Positions 17,349-26,443 of a stretch of DNA of 64,000 bases are shown one piece after another. How positions within the stretch are numbered: position 1 is the first letter of the stretch; every line of letters starts with the position of its first letter. Under the pieces are notes generated by a model. That model made no database searches. It saw only the letters and a list, made by a program, of their open reading frames with translations, and was not told the origin of the DNA. Position numbers and translations under genes: made by a program. Source of the DNA: Mycolicibacterium litorale (lineage in GTDB: Bacteria; Actinomycetota; Actinomycetes; Mycobacteriales; Mycobacteriaceae); contig CP019882.1 of the NCBI GenBank assembly GCA_002007745.1, positions 992,001 to 1,056,000 on the forward strand. Direction: 5' to 3'.

Positions 17349-18686
17349 GTGATTGTTGACCGGCCCGCTGCCGCCGACGTGGAGCGAACCGATCGCCCCA
17401 TGAGGATAGCGTTTGTCTACTGCCGCAACCCGCTGCCGATGCGCCGCGCGGATCAGATCACCGTGGCGCACCTCATCGAGTTCCTGTCCGCCCGTGGCCA
17501 TATCGTCGATCTGTTCTGTCTCGACGGTGACGGGCAGGGTAACAGCGATAATGCGCTCGCTTCGGCTGATATCGAATGGTTGGAGGAGCGCTGTGCCAGT
17601 GTCACCCACGTCCGCCAGAATCGGGGGCGGGCGCTTCTTGGTGCATTCGGCGCGCTGTTGACCGGCAAGCCTCTCCAAATCGGTTGGCTCAGCAGAGCTC
17701 AGCTCTCCAAGGCGTTGGCGGCTGCCATGGAGGAGACAGCTTATGACGTGTTGTACGCCTATTACTTCCGTAGTGCCGAGACCGTCGTCAGCGCGATGAA
17801 GCGTCCCAGCGCTCAGCAAAACCGCGTTCCGACAGTGCTGGCAATGCAACTATCGCAGACGCTCAACACTCGGCGCATCCGCGACGATGCCACAACTGTC
17901 GTGTCGCGACTGCTGTTCGGTCTGGAGTCGAGGCTGATCGCGCGCTACGAGGCTCGGATCTGGCAAAAATTCGATCGTACGGCCCTTATTGGGCCCAAAG
18001 ATGTTGATGCGATCGCGTCGGAGTGCCGCGCTCAAGGACTCCCCGAGATCGACAATTGGTTTTACAGCCCGCACGGCACGGATGTGACGCGATTTCGCCC
18101 CCGGCCAGATTTGTCGCCGGAGCCCGGAACGGTCCTGTTTGCCGGAACGCTCTTCTACCCGCCCAATATTCAGGCTGCCACGTGGCTCGCCACGGCGATC
18201 TGGCCCTTGGTCCGCCGCCAAGTGCCCACGGCACGACTCCGCATCGTTGGACGGGATCCCGACAGTGCCGTCTTGGCGTTGGCTTCAGAGGCGGAGGGGA
18301 TCGAGGTCATCGGCAGTGTGCCTGATCTTGCCGAATACATGCTTCAGGCAGCAGTGTGTGTGAACCCCGTGCGCGCGGCCGGCGGAATGCAGAACAAGCT
18401 GATCGAGTACCTGTCTTCAGGGCGACCGGTTGTTGCGACGCGAGTCGCAAACGAGGGCATCAGGGCGCCCGAAAGCGTGCTTCAGCTTGCCGACAGCGCA
18501 GAGGAGTTCGCGGATGCCATCGTGAAGTTCCTCCTCGATCCTTCGTCTGCGGAAGAGATGGGCAAGCAAGCGCGGGAATTCGCTCGGACGCAGTGGAGTT
18601 GGGAAGCTCATTTCCTCACCCTTGAGGCCAACTTGGCTTCGCTTGCCTCTGCGCGAGCGCTTGATGGGGCAAATGACGTCGACTGA
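17349..18686 (+). CDS. GT4-family glycosyltransferase (TIGR03087-like)
   Basis: The 445-residue protein starts at GTG 17349, with AAAAGGA 8 bases upstream deciding against the ATG at 17400. N-terminal GT-B half: IAFVYCRNPLPMRRADQITV. C-terminal half: GTVLFAGTLFYPPNIQAATW and NPVRAAGGMQNKLIEYLSSG, with the donor-binding E-x-L region, the pattern of retaining GT4 enzymes found in EPS clusters. It is the only classical glycosyltransferase seen in the island. It lies 35 bases after the dehydrogenase on the same strand, so the two probably form one transcript. Donor and linkage are unknown. Confidence 0.88.
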   Translation: MIVDRPAAADVERTDRPMRIAFVYCRNPLPMRRADQITVAHLIEFLSARGHIVDLFCLDGDGQGNSDNALASADIEWLEERCASVTHVRQNRGRALLGAFGALLTGKPLQIGWLSRAQLSKALAAAMEETAYDVLYAYYFRSAETVVSAMKRPSAQQNRVPTVLAMQLSQTLNTRRIRDDATTVVSRLLFGLESRLIARYEARIWQKFDRTALIGPKDVDAIASECRAQGLPEIDNWFYSPHGTDVTRFRPRPDLSPEPGTVLFAGTLFYPPNIQAATWLATAIWPLVRRQVPTARLRIVGRDPDSAVLALASEAEGIEVIGSVPDLAEYMLQAAVCVNPVRAAGGMQNKLIEYLSSGRPVVATRVANEGIRAPESVLQLADSAEEFADAIVKFLLDPSSAEEMGKQAREFARTQWSWEAHFLTLEANLASLASARALDGANDVD

Positions 18687-18739
18687 CGTCAAGCCAGCGG
18701 TGCAAGATATCTAGGTGAGCTCGCGCCCGGCCGCTTGCT

Positions 18740-20878
18740 TCAGATGACCGCTGCCTCGCGCAGCGATTCACCGATCACCGGGGCGATTTTATTGCCGTAC
18801 GGGTACGACATGTGCACGTCGTCGTACATGACGGGTGTGGTCCCGACGAAACTCGGGCACAGCCCGCCCGCGCTGCAAAACCATGGCCGCGAGTCCATCC
18901 ACACGCCACCGACCGACTCAGCCAACTGCTGTTCAGCTTTGGCCATCGCCTCCCAGTCAGCAGGCACACGGCCGACGCAGGCTGGTGGTTTGCTTGCACG
19001 GGTCGCGTAACAGTCTCTGATGTGGACACCGGACGGCGGCGGAGCCATGAACACGATTTTTCCGACGCTGCCGCGGATTTCGTTGAGCAACGGAGTCATC
19101 GATTCGACCCACTCGTCGGGTGTGAAGTCGCGATCGGAACCCACGAACGGCAACGGTTTGTACGAGTCCGTGATGACGACGACGTCCGGCTTTGTTGACT
19201 TGATGAACTCGATTGCGTGCTGCTTGCGGCCGTCACATTCGGGCTTCAGCGAGGCCCGCTTGATAAGAGCGTTGATGAAACCGCACGCGAGCAATGCTTC
19301 GGAATGCACCTGAACGCCGGGGAGTTCGCGAAGCGAGTTGGTGTAGCTCGTGGCAAGCGAATCGCCAACTACGACAATGCGTTTGGGGCCATTACCCCAG
19401 GTGCACTTCGGCCCGGGATCCACACCGCTCTGGCCGCAGTCGGCCACCTCAGGAGCTTCCATCGGCCCGTTGAGCACCGCATCCATCGATGGCTGCAGGT
19501 CGGGCCATTCGGTTGCTTGAAGTGCGGCGGCGATCTCGTCTTGTAGCGCTTTGTTGAGGGGGCCGAGCTTCTTCTGATCCACGCCCGACGACGGGTCCCC
19601 GCTCCGCGCTGTCAATGGTGCTGGCGGTGCCGCATTCTCGTAAGCGTCGGGCCGCACTGCATAGGCCCCCAGCGAGATGACCAGAAGAGTGACGACTCCG
19701 ACAGCGATGTTGGCGGTGGAACGCGAAGTTGCCATGCGGCCCGTACGGATCGCCTTGACGGCGTTGCGGATGCTTGTCCGGTCAGCTTTTCGCAGCGGGT
19801 TCTCGACGAAGTGGTAAGACGCGACAGCCAGACCAAATGCGGCGGCCAGCACAGTGATCGAAAAAGCTGGCCCGGGATCCATCAGGGTTCCGACGATGAC
19901 GATGATCGGCCAGTGCACCAGGTAGAGCGAGTACGAGATGTCACCGATGTAGGTGCTCACCGGGTTGCGCAGGAAATGCTGATGTGTCGGCTCGCCGCCG
20001 ACACCCGCGGCGATGACCAATGCTGCGCCGCTCACCGGCAAGATAGCCCAAGGGGCGGGAAACCCGATCGAATTGTCGCTGATGAGCACTAGGCTCGCCG
20101 CGATCAGTGCCAGGCCCGCCCATGACAACACTGGCTTCGCTCGAACGGGTATTCGCGCGAGCGTTCCGGCGGCAGTCGCCAACAGCGCGCCGGTTCCCAG
20201 CTCCCACACCCGGGCGAAAGTGTTGAAGTATGCCCAGGTCGGTGCGGCCGCGGTCTCGTAGATCGCCCAGCCCAGGGACAGCGCGATAATGCCGGCCATG
20301 ACGATGCCCGCCACCCGCATCCGATGACCGTGTGTCCAAGCCCGCCGGGCGACGATGAGGCCGATCAAGAAGATCAATGCCGGCCAGACGAAGTAGAACT
20401 GCTCTTCGATCGACAGTGACCAGTAGTGTTGGAGCGGCGATACCGTCTGTTTGGCCGCCTGGAAGTAATCCGTGCCTTCTATTGCGAAGCGCCAGTTGGA
20501 GACGAACAAGAACGCCCAAATCGCGTCGATGCCCACTTCGCGTGACCGGAACGGCAGGAACACCAGCACTGCCGCCACATAGGTCAGAATGAGCACGACC
20601 GTGGCTGCTGGGACGATCCGGCGCAAGCGGTTCCAGTAGAACTGTTTGAACGACACATTGCCGCGAGTGTCGGCCATGCGCAGCAAGTTGCCTGTGATCA
20701 AGAAACCTGAGATCACGAAGAACACATCGACACCCACGAAGCCGCCGCTTGGCCAGCCCCACAGGTGGCAGGCGAACACGGTCAGGATGGCGACCATCCG
20801 CAAGCCCTGGATGTCCAGCCGCTTGTGCGATTGCTCTTGCGGTCGGCGCCGCCGTGTTGTGCGGTACCGATCAAGCAC
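18740..20878 (-). CDS. acyltransferase-3 / SGNH (OafA-type) membrane O-acyltransferase
   Basis: The N-terminal 380 residues form a ten-helix acyltransferase-3 domain: LDIQGLRMVAILTVFACHLW, GGFVGVDVFFVISGFLI, YWSLSIEEQFYFVWP, ISYSLYLVHWPIIV. After one more helix comes a periplasmic SGNH domain with GDSLATS (nucleophile Ser) and DVHMS (catalytic Asp/His). Such proteins move acetyl or other acyl groups across the membrane onto surface glycans. The start is uncertain: GTG 20878 is used here, TTG 20887 has GGGGGA upstream, and the frame is open to 20968. It is the last gene of the minus-strand EPS run and converges with the glycosyltransferase. Confidence 0.9.
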   Translation of the reverse strand: MLDRYRTTRRRRPQEQSHKRLDIQGLRMVAILTVFACHLWGWPSGGFVGVDVFFVISGFLITGNLLRMADTRGNVSFKQFYWNRLRRIVPAATVVLILTYVAAVLVFLPFRSREVGIDAIWAFLFVSNWRFAIEGTDYFQAAKQTVSPLQHYWSLSIEEQFYFVWPALIFLIGLIVARRAWTHGHRMRVAGIVMAGIIALSLGWAIYETAAAPTWAYFNTFARVWELGTGALLATAAGTLARIPVRAKPVLSWAGLALIAASLVLISDNSIGFPAPWAILPVSGAALVIAAGVGGEPTHQHFLRNPVSTYIGDISYSLYLVHWPIIVIVGTLMDPGPAFSITVLAAAFGLAVASYHFVENPLRKADRTSIRNAVKAIRTGRMATSRSTANIAVGVVTLLVISLGAYAVRPDAYENAAPPAPLTARSGDPSSGVDQKKLGPLNKALQDEIAAALQATEWPDLQPSMDAVLNGPMEAPEVADCGQSGVDPGPKCTWGNGPKRIVVVGDSLATSYTNSLRELPGVQVHSEALLACGFINALIKRASLKPECDGRKQHAIEFIKSTKPDVVVITDSYKPLPFVGSDRDFTPDEWVESMTPLLNEIRGSVGKIVFMAPPPSGVHIRDCYATRASKPPACVGRVPADWEAMAKAEQQLAESVGGVWMDSRPWFCSAGGLCPSFVGTTPVMYDDVHMSYPYGNKIAPVIGESLREAAVI

Positions 20879-21267
20879 ACCCGTCAAACTGACATCCCCC
20901 AAGCCATCCCCAACTCCACCGTCGCAGGGAATCCTATGCCACAACCGAAGACGATGGTGGCCGGACAATGCGCCCTCATCCGGCCGGGACCACAGACCCG
21001 GTGGCCCGAACCGTGGTCCGCGCCACCGGGCAAGGCTCAGTCAGCTCACTTAGTCGACGGATGGTTCACAGGACGATGGTGGACGAGACCAGGTCCAGGG
21101 TCGCGCAGATTGCGCGGGTGATGAGTGCGCCCCCAGGTGGGCTGACGACGCCACTCCGTACGAGCTGAGGCCCAGCGTGCCCATGGCAGACGTCTGCCAG
21201 CGGTCGTTGGCCGCGTGACGCGACGAATGTCCCGGTGGCCAACGCCGTGATGTTGGCGGGTATCTGG
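20879..21267. other. spacer of about 390 bases between acyltransferase and flippase genes
   Basis: No recognisable gene was found. Several short frames exist on both strands without family motifs. The upstream part may include the acyltransferase promoter and leader; no clear terminator for the flippase gene was seen. Confidence 0.3.
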
Positions 21268-22554
21268 TCAGAAGGCCCTACGCATCGCTTTTCGGAGCTT
21301 GCCGGTGGGGAAGTGGGGCATCATCGGATGGAGCCAGATTCCCAATTTTTGGTGGGCCGCGATGATCATCGTCGCAGACAATGCGGCGAAGTAGCCGTTC
21401 ACGGCCCACGCCATCGCGACAACGCCGAAGTGGGAAGTGACCACAAGCGCGATGGCCTCACCGGCAATGCAGACGCAAAGGATCTTCAACGCCAGCTTCT
21501 CGTGGCCGGTCATCTTGAGGACTTCGTCGACTGGCCCACCGAATGCGTCTAGCGCTACTCCCAGCAAAACCACCGTCATCAGCGGGGCGGCCGGCACCAT
21601 GTCCTTGCCGAAGGCGAGTCCGATCGCCCAATCGCCGGCGAACGAGCTGACCAGCACCGCGATGAGAGCGATGGTGAAGGCCAGCCCCGCCGGTCGCCCG
21701 CATATCGCTCTGATCTCTTGATAGTCCCCCCGGGCGTATGCCCGGACGATCGCTGGACGTGCGGCGAAACGCAACGTCTGGGTTGGTACTGCGACCAGCA
21801 ATGCCGTACGCGAGGCCAAACCCAGGTAGCCCGCTTGAGTAGGTCCCAACGTGACTCCGGCTACGAAGGTGGGTATCCAGCCTCCACCCTGCCGAAGGGT
21901 ACGGATCGAGGCTAGCCGTATCCCGAGCCGGACCAAATGCGTCATGCTGGCGCCGTCGGGACGCGAAGGACGCATTCGCCAAAGAACAGCGAGATTGGCC
22001 GCGGCCGCGACAACCAACGCGGCGGAAGAGTTCACCAATGCGATTCCGGCGAAGGTGGGTGCTTCGGTCAACACCACATACGGCACCGAGCTCAGCAATA
22101 TGCTCAGGTTCACGGCCGGGTAGAAGAAGAATGAGCCGAGGACTTCGAAACCGGCCCCCAACAGCATGTGCGCGCCATTGAAGGTCAGACCAGTTGCGAT
22201 AAGCATGGCGACGATGAACCCGATCACCACAGTTGTGGTGTGCCCGATGGGCAGAAACCAGAGCACGACCGCCGCGCTGACCGCCGTGAACGCGGCCATC
22301 CCTAGCGCAACGGTCACCGTCGCGCCTACCAGCTTTCTGACTTCGCTCGAGTCACCGTCGTGTAGGAGGACCGGCGCTTCACGGACGAAGCTCTCCGAAA
22401 CGCCCAGAGCCAGCAGCCCGTTGAGTGGAGTCACGACGCTCAGGACGAGCAGGTAGCGGCCGTAGTCGGCAGTATCCAGGTGACGCGCGAGAACCGACAG
22501 GATGACGAATTGAATCGCCAGACCGCCGTAGCGGAATATCCAGTTTAGTAGCAT
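21268..22554 (-). CDS. oligosaccharide flippase (Wzx/MATE-like, polysaccharide biosynthesis protein)
   Basis: The 428-residue, strongly hydrophobic protein has about 12-14 transmembrane helices. It opens with LNWIFRYGGLAIQFVILSVL and ARHLDTADYGRYLLVLSV, the typical N-terminus of Wzx/RfbX flippases, and ends in a basic tail. It would move the lipid-linked repeat unit to the outer face of the cytoplasmic membrane. ATG 22554 is preferred over the 12-codon-longer reading from 22590. It lies downstream of the bi-domain oxidoreductase on the same strand. Confidence 0.87.
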   Translation of the reverse strand: MLLNWIFRYGGLAIQFVILSVLARHLDTADYGRYLLVLSVVTPLNGLLALGVSESFVREAPVLLHDGDSSEVRKLVGATVTVALGMAAFTAVSAAVVLWFLPIGHTTTVVIGFIVAMLIATGLTFNGAHMLLGAGFEVLGSFFFYPAVNLSILLSSVPYVVLTEAPTFAGIALVNSSAALVVAAAANLAVLWRMRPSRPDGASMTHLVRLGIRLASIRTLRQGGGWIPTFVAGVTLGPTQAGYLGLASRTALLVAVPTQTLRFAARPAIVRAYARGDYQEIRAICGRPAGLAFTIALIAVLVSSFAGDWAIGLAFGKDMVPAAPLMTVVLLGVALDAFGGPVDEVLKMTGHEKLALKILCVCIAGEAIALVVTSHFGVVAMAWAVNGYFAALSATMIIAAHQKLGIWLHPMMPHFPTGKLRKAMRRAF

Positions 22555-22641
22555 CGGCAATTCATTCGTGACCGGGAAAAGCCCGGGCACGGACCTCGCA
22601 GCCCGTTGCCGTCGCGTTGATCGCTGCGCTCGGCAGGCACG

Positions 22642-24798
22642 TCACAGATCGCCGACTTCGACAGTCGCCTCGTCTGTCACCTCGTCGGAAGCACCGAGCG
22701 CCTGGTCGATCGCGTCGAACATCGTCTCGTGTACGACGCGCATTTCATCCCAGGACGGGGCGAGATCGGCGTGTGCCTTGTTGCCCAGGAACAGCTCCAT
22801 GGCCTCTTGCCAGCCCTTTTGCTGCTTACCCGAATGCAAGACGCGTTTCTTGCCGAACTCGTAGGAGGTCAGGCGTGACCAATCGTCGTTGACCCAGCAG
22901 GCTCCGCCCTTGAAGACCTCGATCCGCTCCTTGGGCAGTGAGCGGTCACCCTGGCCGGAATAGATGATGGCCGCCTGAGAGCCGTCGGCGAAGGCCAATG
23001 TGACGGCGAAACCGTCAAAAGGGCGACCGGGCATGCTTTGAGCTGTGCATGAGACACCGATGACCGGCGAATCCACCAGGAACATGCAGTAATCGATGAA
23101 ATGGCAGCCTTCGGCCGTGAGGCGGCCGCCCGGATCGTCGTAGAACCAGTGATCCGGCGGGATCTGTCCGGCGTTGACGCGGTATATGACAGTGGTCGGC
23201 AGACCGGGCCGCTTTCTCAACTCGTCGCGCAAAAGCCGGCTGTGCTTGGAATAGCGGCGGTTGAACCCGACGAATACGCGCCGCTGTGCGTCATGTTCAG
23301 CTATCACCTGCCCGAGGCTGTCCAGCTCTGTCCGCGACACACACAGCGGTTTCTCGATGTGAACCACTTTGCCTGCGGCGATGGCAGCGGACGCTTGCGA
23401 GTAGTGCGCGGCGTGCCGTGAAGCGATCAGGACATGCGACACGTTGGGCAGTGCAAGCGATTCGCTCAGCGATGTTGACGCATGGGTGGCTCCCAGCATG
23501 TTCGCTGTGTTCACAGCGGTCGCGCCCCGCGTCGTCACAACCGCCTCTACGGGAGCCTCGAGTTGCTTCAGAATCGGAGCGAGGATCCCGCTGGCAAAGG
23601 ACCCCGCACCTACGACAACAAGCCCCCTCGGGGACGATGGCGCAGGCTGGCTGGAACCGAGAGCAATCTGGCGCGGTGGCTCAGTCGTCGACCCTGGATA
23701 GTTCAGGACTATGCCGAGATACGGCGCACTGCCTTCCATCAGTGAGTATGCCGTCAAGGCGTCATCAATCGGGAACCTGTGCGAGATCAGCGGGGCTATC
23801 TGCAGTTTCTTTCTCGCGACTAGCGAAAGAAACGATTCAATGTTGCGCTGCTCAGTCCACCGAACGAATGGGTACGGGTAATCCTGGGCTTTCTCCTCGT
23901 AGGTCGGGTCGTAACGACCTGGGCCGTAGGACATCGACATCCGCAGGTCCAGTTCCTTCTCGTAGAACTGGTCATGCGGAAGGTCCATACCGACGAAACC
24001 GAGCACGACGATCCGCCCGCGGTGTCTGAGCGCGGCCGGACATTGCCGGATGATCGCCGAGTCTTGGGCGCCGGCCGCGATGATCACGGCATCCAGCCCT
24101 CGCCCCCCCGTTAGTTCGTCCGCTACCGTTTTGAGTTGCGTGCCGACGGTGACATCACTGAGTCTCGAAGCCAACTCGAGCTTTTGACTGTCGATGTCAA
24201 TGCCTGCAACGTGAACACCCGAAGCGACGAGGAGCTGCGTAACCAGGTTTCCAAGCAGGCCTAGGCCGATAACGCCCACATATTCCCCGACTCGCGCGTC
24301 GCATTGCCTGACGGCCTGCATCGCGATGGCTCCAAGGGTGCCGAACGATGCCTCATCCATGCTGACTGCGTCAGGCACTGGGACGGTGAGGGTCTTTGGT
24401 GCCGTGATGACCTCGGCGTGCATGGCGTAACCAACGCCCGCACAGGCGACCCGTTGGCCGACTCTGAATTCTGCAGCTTCCACGCCGGTCTCGATCACTG
24501 TGCCTGCTATCGAATAGCCCAGTGGACTTGGTGTATCGAGTTTCGCGTTGACCTGCTGCCACGTAGCCATCAGGCCTTCGGCCTTGACCTTCTGAATCAC
24601 TCGCTGTACTTGGTCGGGCCGCTTACGCGCCTTCTGCAGCAGATTGGACTTCGCAAGATCGATCATCCGCTTCTCGGTTCCTGCCGAGACCAGGGATGCT
24701 TCAACGCGCACCTTCACCCCGTTGCGGAGGCAACTCGGCGTGGGGACCTCAGCGAGCCACAGTTCGCCCGTTCGATACGACTGCAGGACTTGCTTCAC
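22642..24798 (-). CDS. bi-domain oxidoreductase: MDR alcohol dehydrogenase fused to Gfo/Idh/MocA
   Basis: This 718-residue fusion has residues about 1-350 as a zinc-type alcohol dehydrogenase domain (GYSIAGTVIETG, RVACAGVGYAMHAE, NAD site GVIGLGLLGNLVTQL). Residues about 385-700 form a Gfo/Idh/MocA oxidoreductase (VVGAGSFASGILAP, VHIEKPLCVS, VGFNRRYSKHSRLL). Fused proteins of this kind are recurrent in capsule and EPS clusters, where they are thought to modify nucleotide- or lipid-linked sugars; no reaction is established that I can name. The fusion is intact, including a 7-base C run at about 24105-24111 that has kept its frame. Confidence 0.87.
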   Translation of the reverse strand: MKQVLQSYRTGELWLAEVPTPSCLRNGVKVRVEASLVSAGTEKRMIDLAKSNLLQKARKRPDQVQRVIQKVKAEGLMATWQQVNAKLDTPSPLGYSIAGTVIETGVEAAEFRVGQRVACAGVGYAMHAEVITAPKTLTVPVPDAVSMDEASFGTLGAIAMQAVRQCDARVGEYVGVIGLGLLGNLVTQLLVASGVHVAGIDIDSQKLELASRLSDVTVGTQLKTVADELTGGRGLDAVIIAAGAQDSAIIRQCPAALRHRGRIVVLGFVGMDLPHDQFYEKELDLRMSMSYGPGRYDPTYEEKAQDYPYPFVRWTEQRNIESFLSLVARKKLQIAPLISHRFPIDDALTAYSLMEGSAPYLGIVLNYPGSTTEPPRQIALGSSQPAPSSPRGLVVVGAGSFASGILAPILKQLEAPVEAVVTTRGATAVNTANMLGATHASTSLSESLALPNVSHVLIASRHAAHYSQASAAIAAGKVVHIEKPLCVSRTELDSLGQVIAEHDAQRRVFVGFNRRYSKHSRLLRDELRKRPGLPTTVIYRVNAGQIPPDHWFYDDPGGRLTAEGCHFIDYCMFLVDSPVIGVSCTAQSMPGRPFDGFAVTLAFADGSQAAIIYSGQGDRSLPKERIEVFKGGACWVNDDWSRLTSYEFGKKRVLHSGKQQKGWQEAMELFLGNKAHADLAPSWDEMRVVHETMFDAIDQALGASDEVTDEATVEVGDL

Positions 24799-24908
24799 GG
24801 TGCTGCCTTTCTATGCAGGTTGGGGCCCATTGTTATATGAGGTCACTTCGATATGAAAAATGTGTTGTAAAAACTCTATGTCTACTGAGTGTATGGAGAT
24901 CGATCGGC
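24799..24908. other. 110-base AT-rich spacer
   Basis: This is the most AT-rich stretch in the island (around 24830-24890) and lies before the oxidoreductase gene. It may hold a promoter, but no clear hexamer pair was fixed. Confidence 0.3.
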
Positions 24909-26228
24909 CTACCGGAGAAAGTTGGCTTCGGGTGAGCGTGCATCGTTTGGTTCTCGTGCCACGAAATGTGGACTCATCATAACGCCGATGATGATCCAGA
25001 ACGGCGGCCAGCCGGCTGGAAAACTGGCCATCCAAGCAAAAAATAGGACTGCAACAGCTGCCGCTTTGAACGGTATACGGGAGCGCAGCGCGAAAATAGA
25101 AACGAAAACAAGGTAAAGGGCACCTACGGCGCCGAACTCAAGCATTATCAGCGCGAATTGAGAGAGCGGAGCTGTCGCAAGGGTGATCGGAACTTTCATC
25201 GCGTAATGGCCCGTGAGACCGAACACGCCTTCGAGATCATGGCTGAAGTAGACAGCAGGCGCCATGGTCCGGAAGGAGCCGGCGCCATATCCCAAATAAC
25301 CCGAATCAATTGCACCCAGCACGCCAACGACGTTGTGCACGACCCGGTAGAGAATTGTCGTGTCCAGCAGCTCGTCCGGATTCTGTATTGATGTTCTCAA
25401 CAGGTCGATGCCGCGGACCGTACCTTCCGGCACCATACTGATCATCACTGCGACGTAAGCCGCAAGAAATAGGGCAAGCATTGCGCGGCCCAACGTGACG
25501 ATGCGCCCCGCGCGGCCCGTCAATACGTAGATCAATCCCACGAGGGCCAGCCCCATGTAACCTGCCCCGGAGAGGGAAAGAAACGCTGAGGCAATCGCCA
25601 AGCCGATCGGCCATTTCTCTGCCTGAATGCCTTGGCGCGTCAGGCAACGCCGAGTGACCATGCACAACACCAGCAGCGCCACCATGGTGAAGCCGAAATC
25701 TGTGGCCTCCGGAGACAAGCTGGAGGATCCGCGGGCGGCAGAGACGACAACGGTGGGTACAAGCGGAGTGACGATCGTGTAATAGATCGATGAGCTGACA
25801 TAGCGGAGCGCGCCGAATGCGAACCAAATCGGAAGTGCAATCTTGAGAGCCCGCCAAAGTGTCGCCGGCGTGAGGTATTGGCACGCTAGGAAAATTCCCG
25901 CGCTCAGCAAGAAGGTCCCCGATCTCCGGAGATAGATTCCGAGATCGAAGTTGTCCCCACCGTAAACATTCACCATGAAGTAGAGGGCAAAAAGTAAGAA
26001 AGCGACTTGCGTACGGGAAATATGCAAGCCGTATTTAGCTGATCTGAAGCCGAACCAAATCCACGCTAAAACGCCAGCCCACGGCTGCACTTGAGAGGGT
26101 GCCGACAGCGGCCCCAAGTTGATGTACGGCAGCAGACAAGCGAGCAAAACGATGACAAGGGAGCCGTCCACACGGTTGGCAGCGGTCCCTTGGATTTGCC
26201 CTTCTTCCACACGGGCGTGGGTGGTCAC
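24909..26228 (-). CDS. O-antigen ligase/polymerase-like membrane protein (Wzy-type)
   Basis: The 439-residue protein starts at GTG 26228, with GAGGA 9 bases upstream. It has about eleven hydrophobic helices (SLVIVLLACLLPYINLGPLS first) and a large extracytoplasmic loop near the C-terminal third (GYGAGSFRTMAPAVYFSHD), the usual Wzy/WaaL layout. Sequence conservation in this family is low, so the call rests on topology and position. It would polymerise flipped repeat units. Base composition is lower in GC than its neighbours, which fits acquisition as part of an EPS cluster. Confidence 0.75.
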   Translation of the reverse strand: MTTHARVEEGQIQGTAANRVDGSLVIVLLACLLPYINLGPLSAPSQVQPWAGVLAWIWFGFRSAKYGLHISRTQVAFLLFALYFMVNVYGGDNFDLGIYLRRSGTFLLSAGIFLACQYLTPATLWRALKIALPIWFAFGALRYVSSSIYYTIVTPLVPTVVVSAARGSSSLSPEATDFGFTMVALLVLCMVTRRCLTRQGIQAEKWPIGLAIASAFLSLSGAGYMGLALVGLIYVLTGRAGRIVTLGRAMLALFLAAYVAVMISMVPEGTVRGIDLLRTSIQNPDELLDTTILYRVVHNVVGVLGAIDSGYLGYGAGSFRTMAPAVYFSHDLEGVFGLTGHYAMKVPITLATAPLSQFALIMLEFGAVGALYLVFVSIFALRSRIPFKAAAVAVLFFAWMASFPAGWPPFWIIIGVMMSPHFVAREPNDARSPEANFLR

Positions 26229-26443
26229 CCGACGAATCCTCGTTCGCGAACGTATGGGCGACCAGACTTGCCGGCGTTCGTTACGGAGCCCCGTTTGCTG
26301 GTCTGTGGGTCCCATTCACGGTTGGAAAATGTTGTAGCAGCGCCGAGACGGTGCGCGGCATTTTGATCCCACCACAGCCGGGCTGACCCGGCGAACGAAG
26401 GAGGCGTATGGAGCGGATATGGGTCAGCCACAACAGTCCGAGC
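26229..26443. other. 215-base spacer between BY-kinase and polymerase genes
   Basis: No gene was recognised. It follows the restored stop of the BY-kinase and precedes the GTG start of the polymerase. Confidence 0.3.

Noticed and set aside
24105-24111. C7 run in the bi-domain oxidoreductase as a sixth frameshift
   Set aside because: The frame is continuous through it and both domains read correctly, so it is intact despite being the longest coding run noticed.
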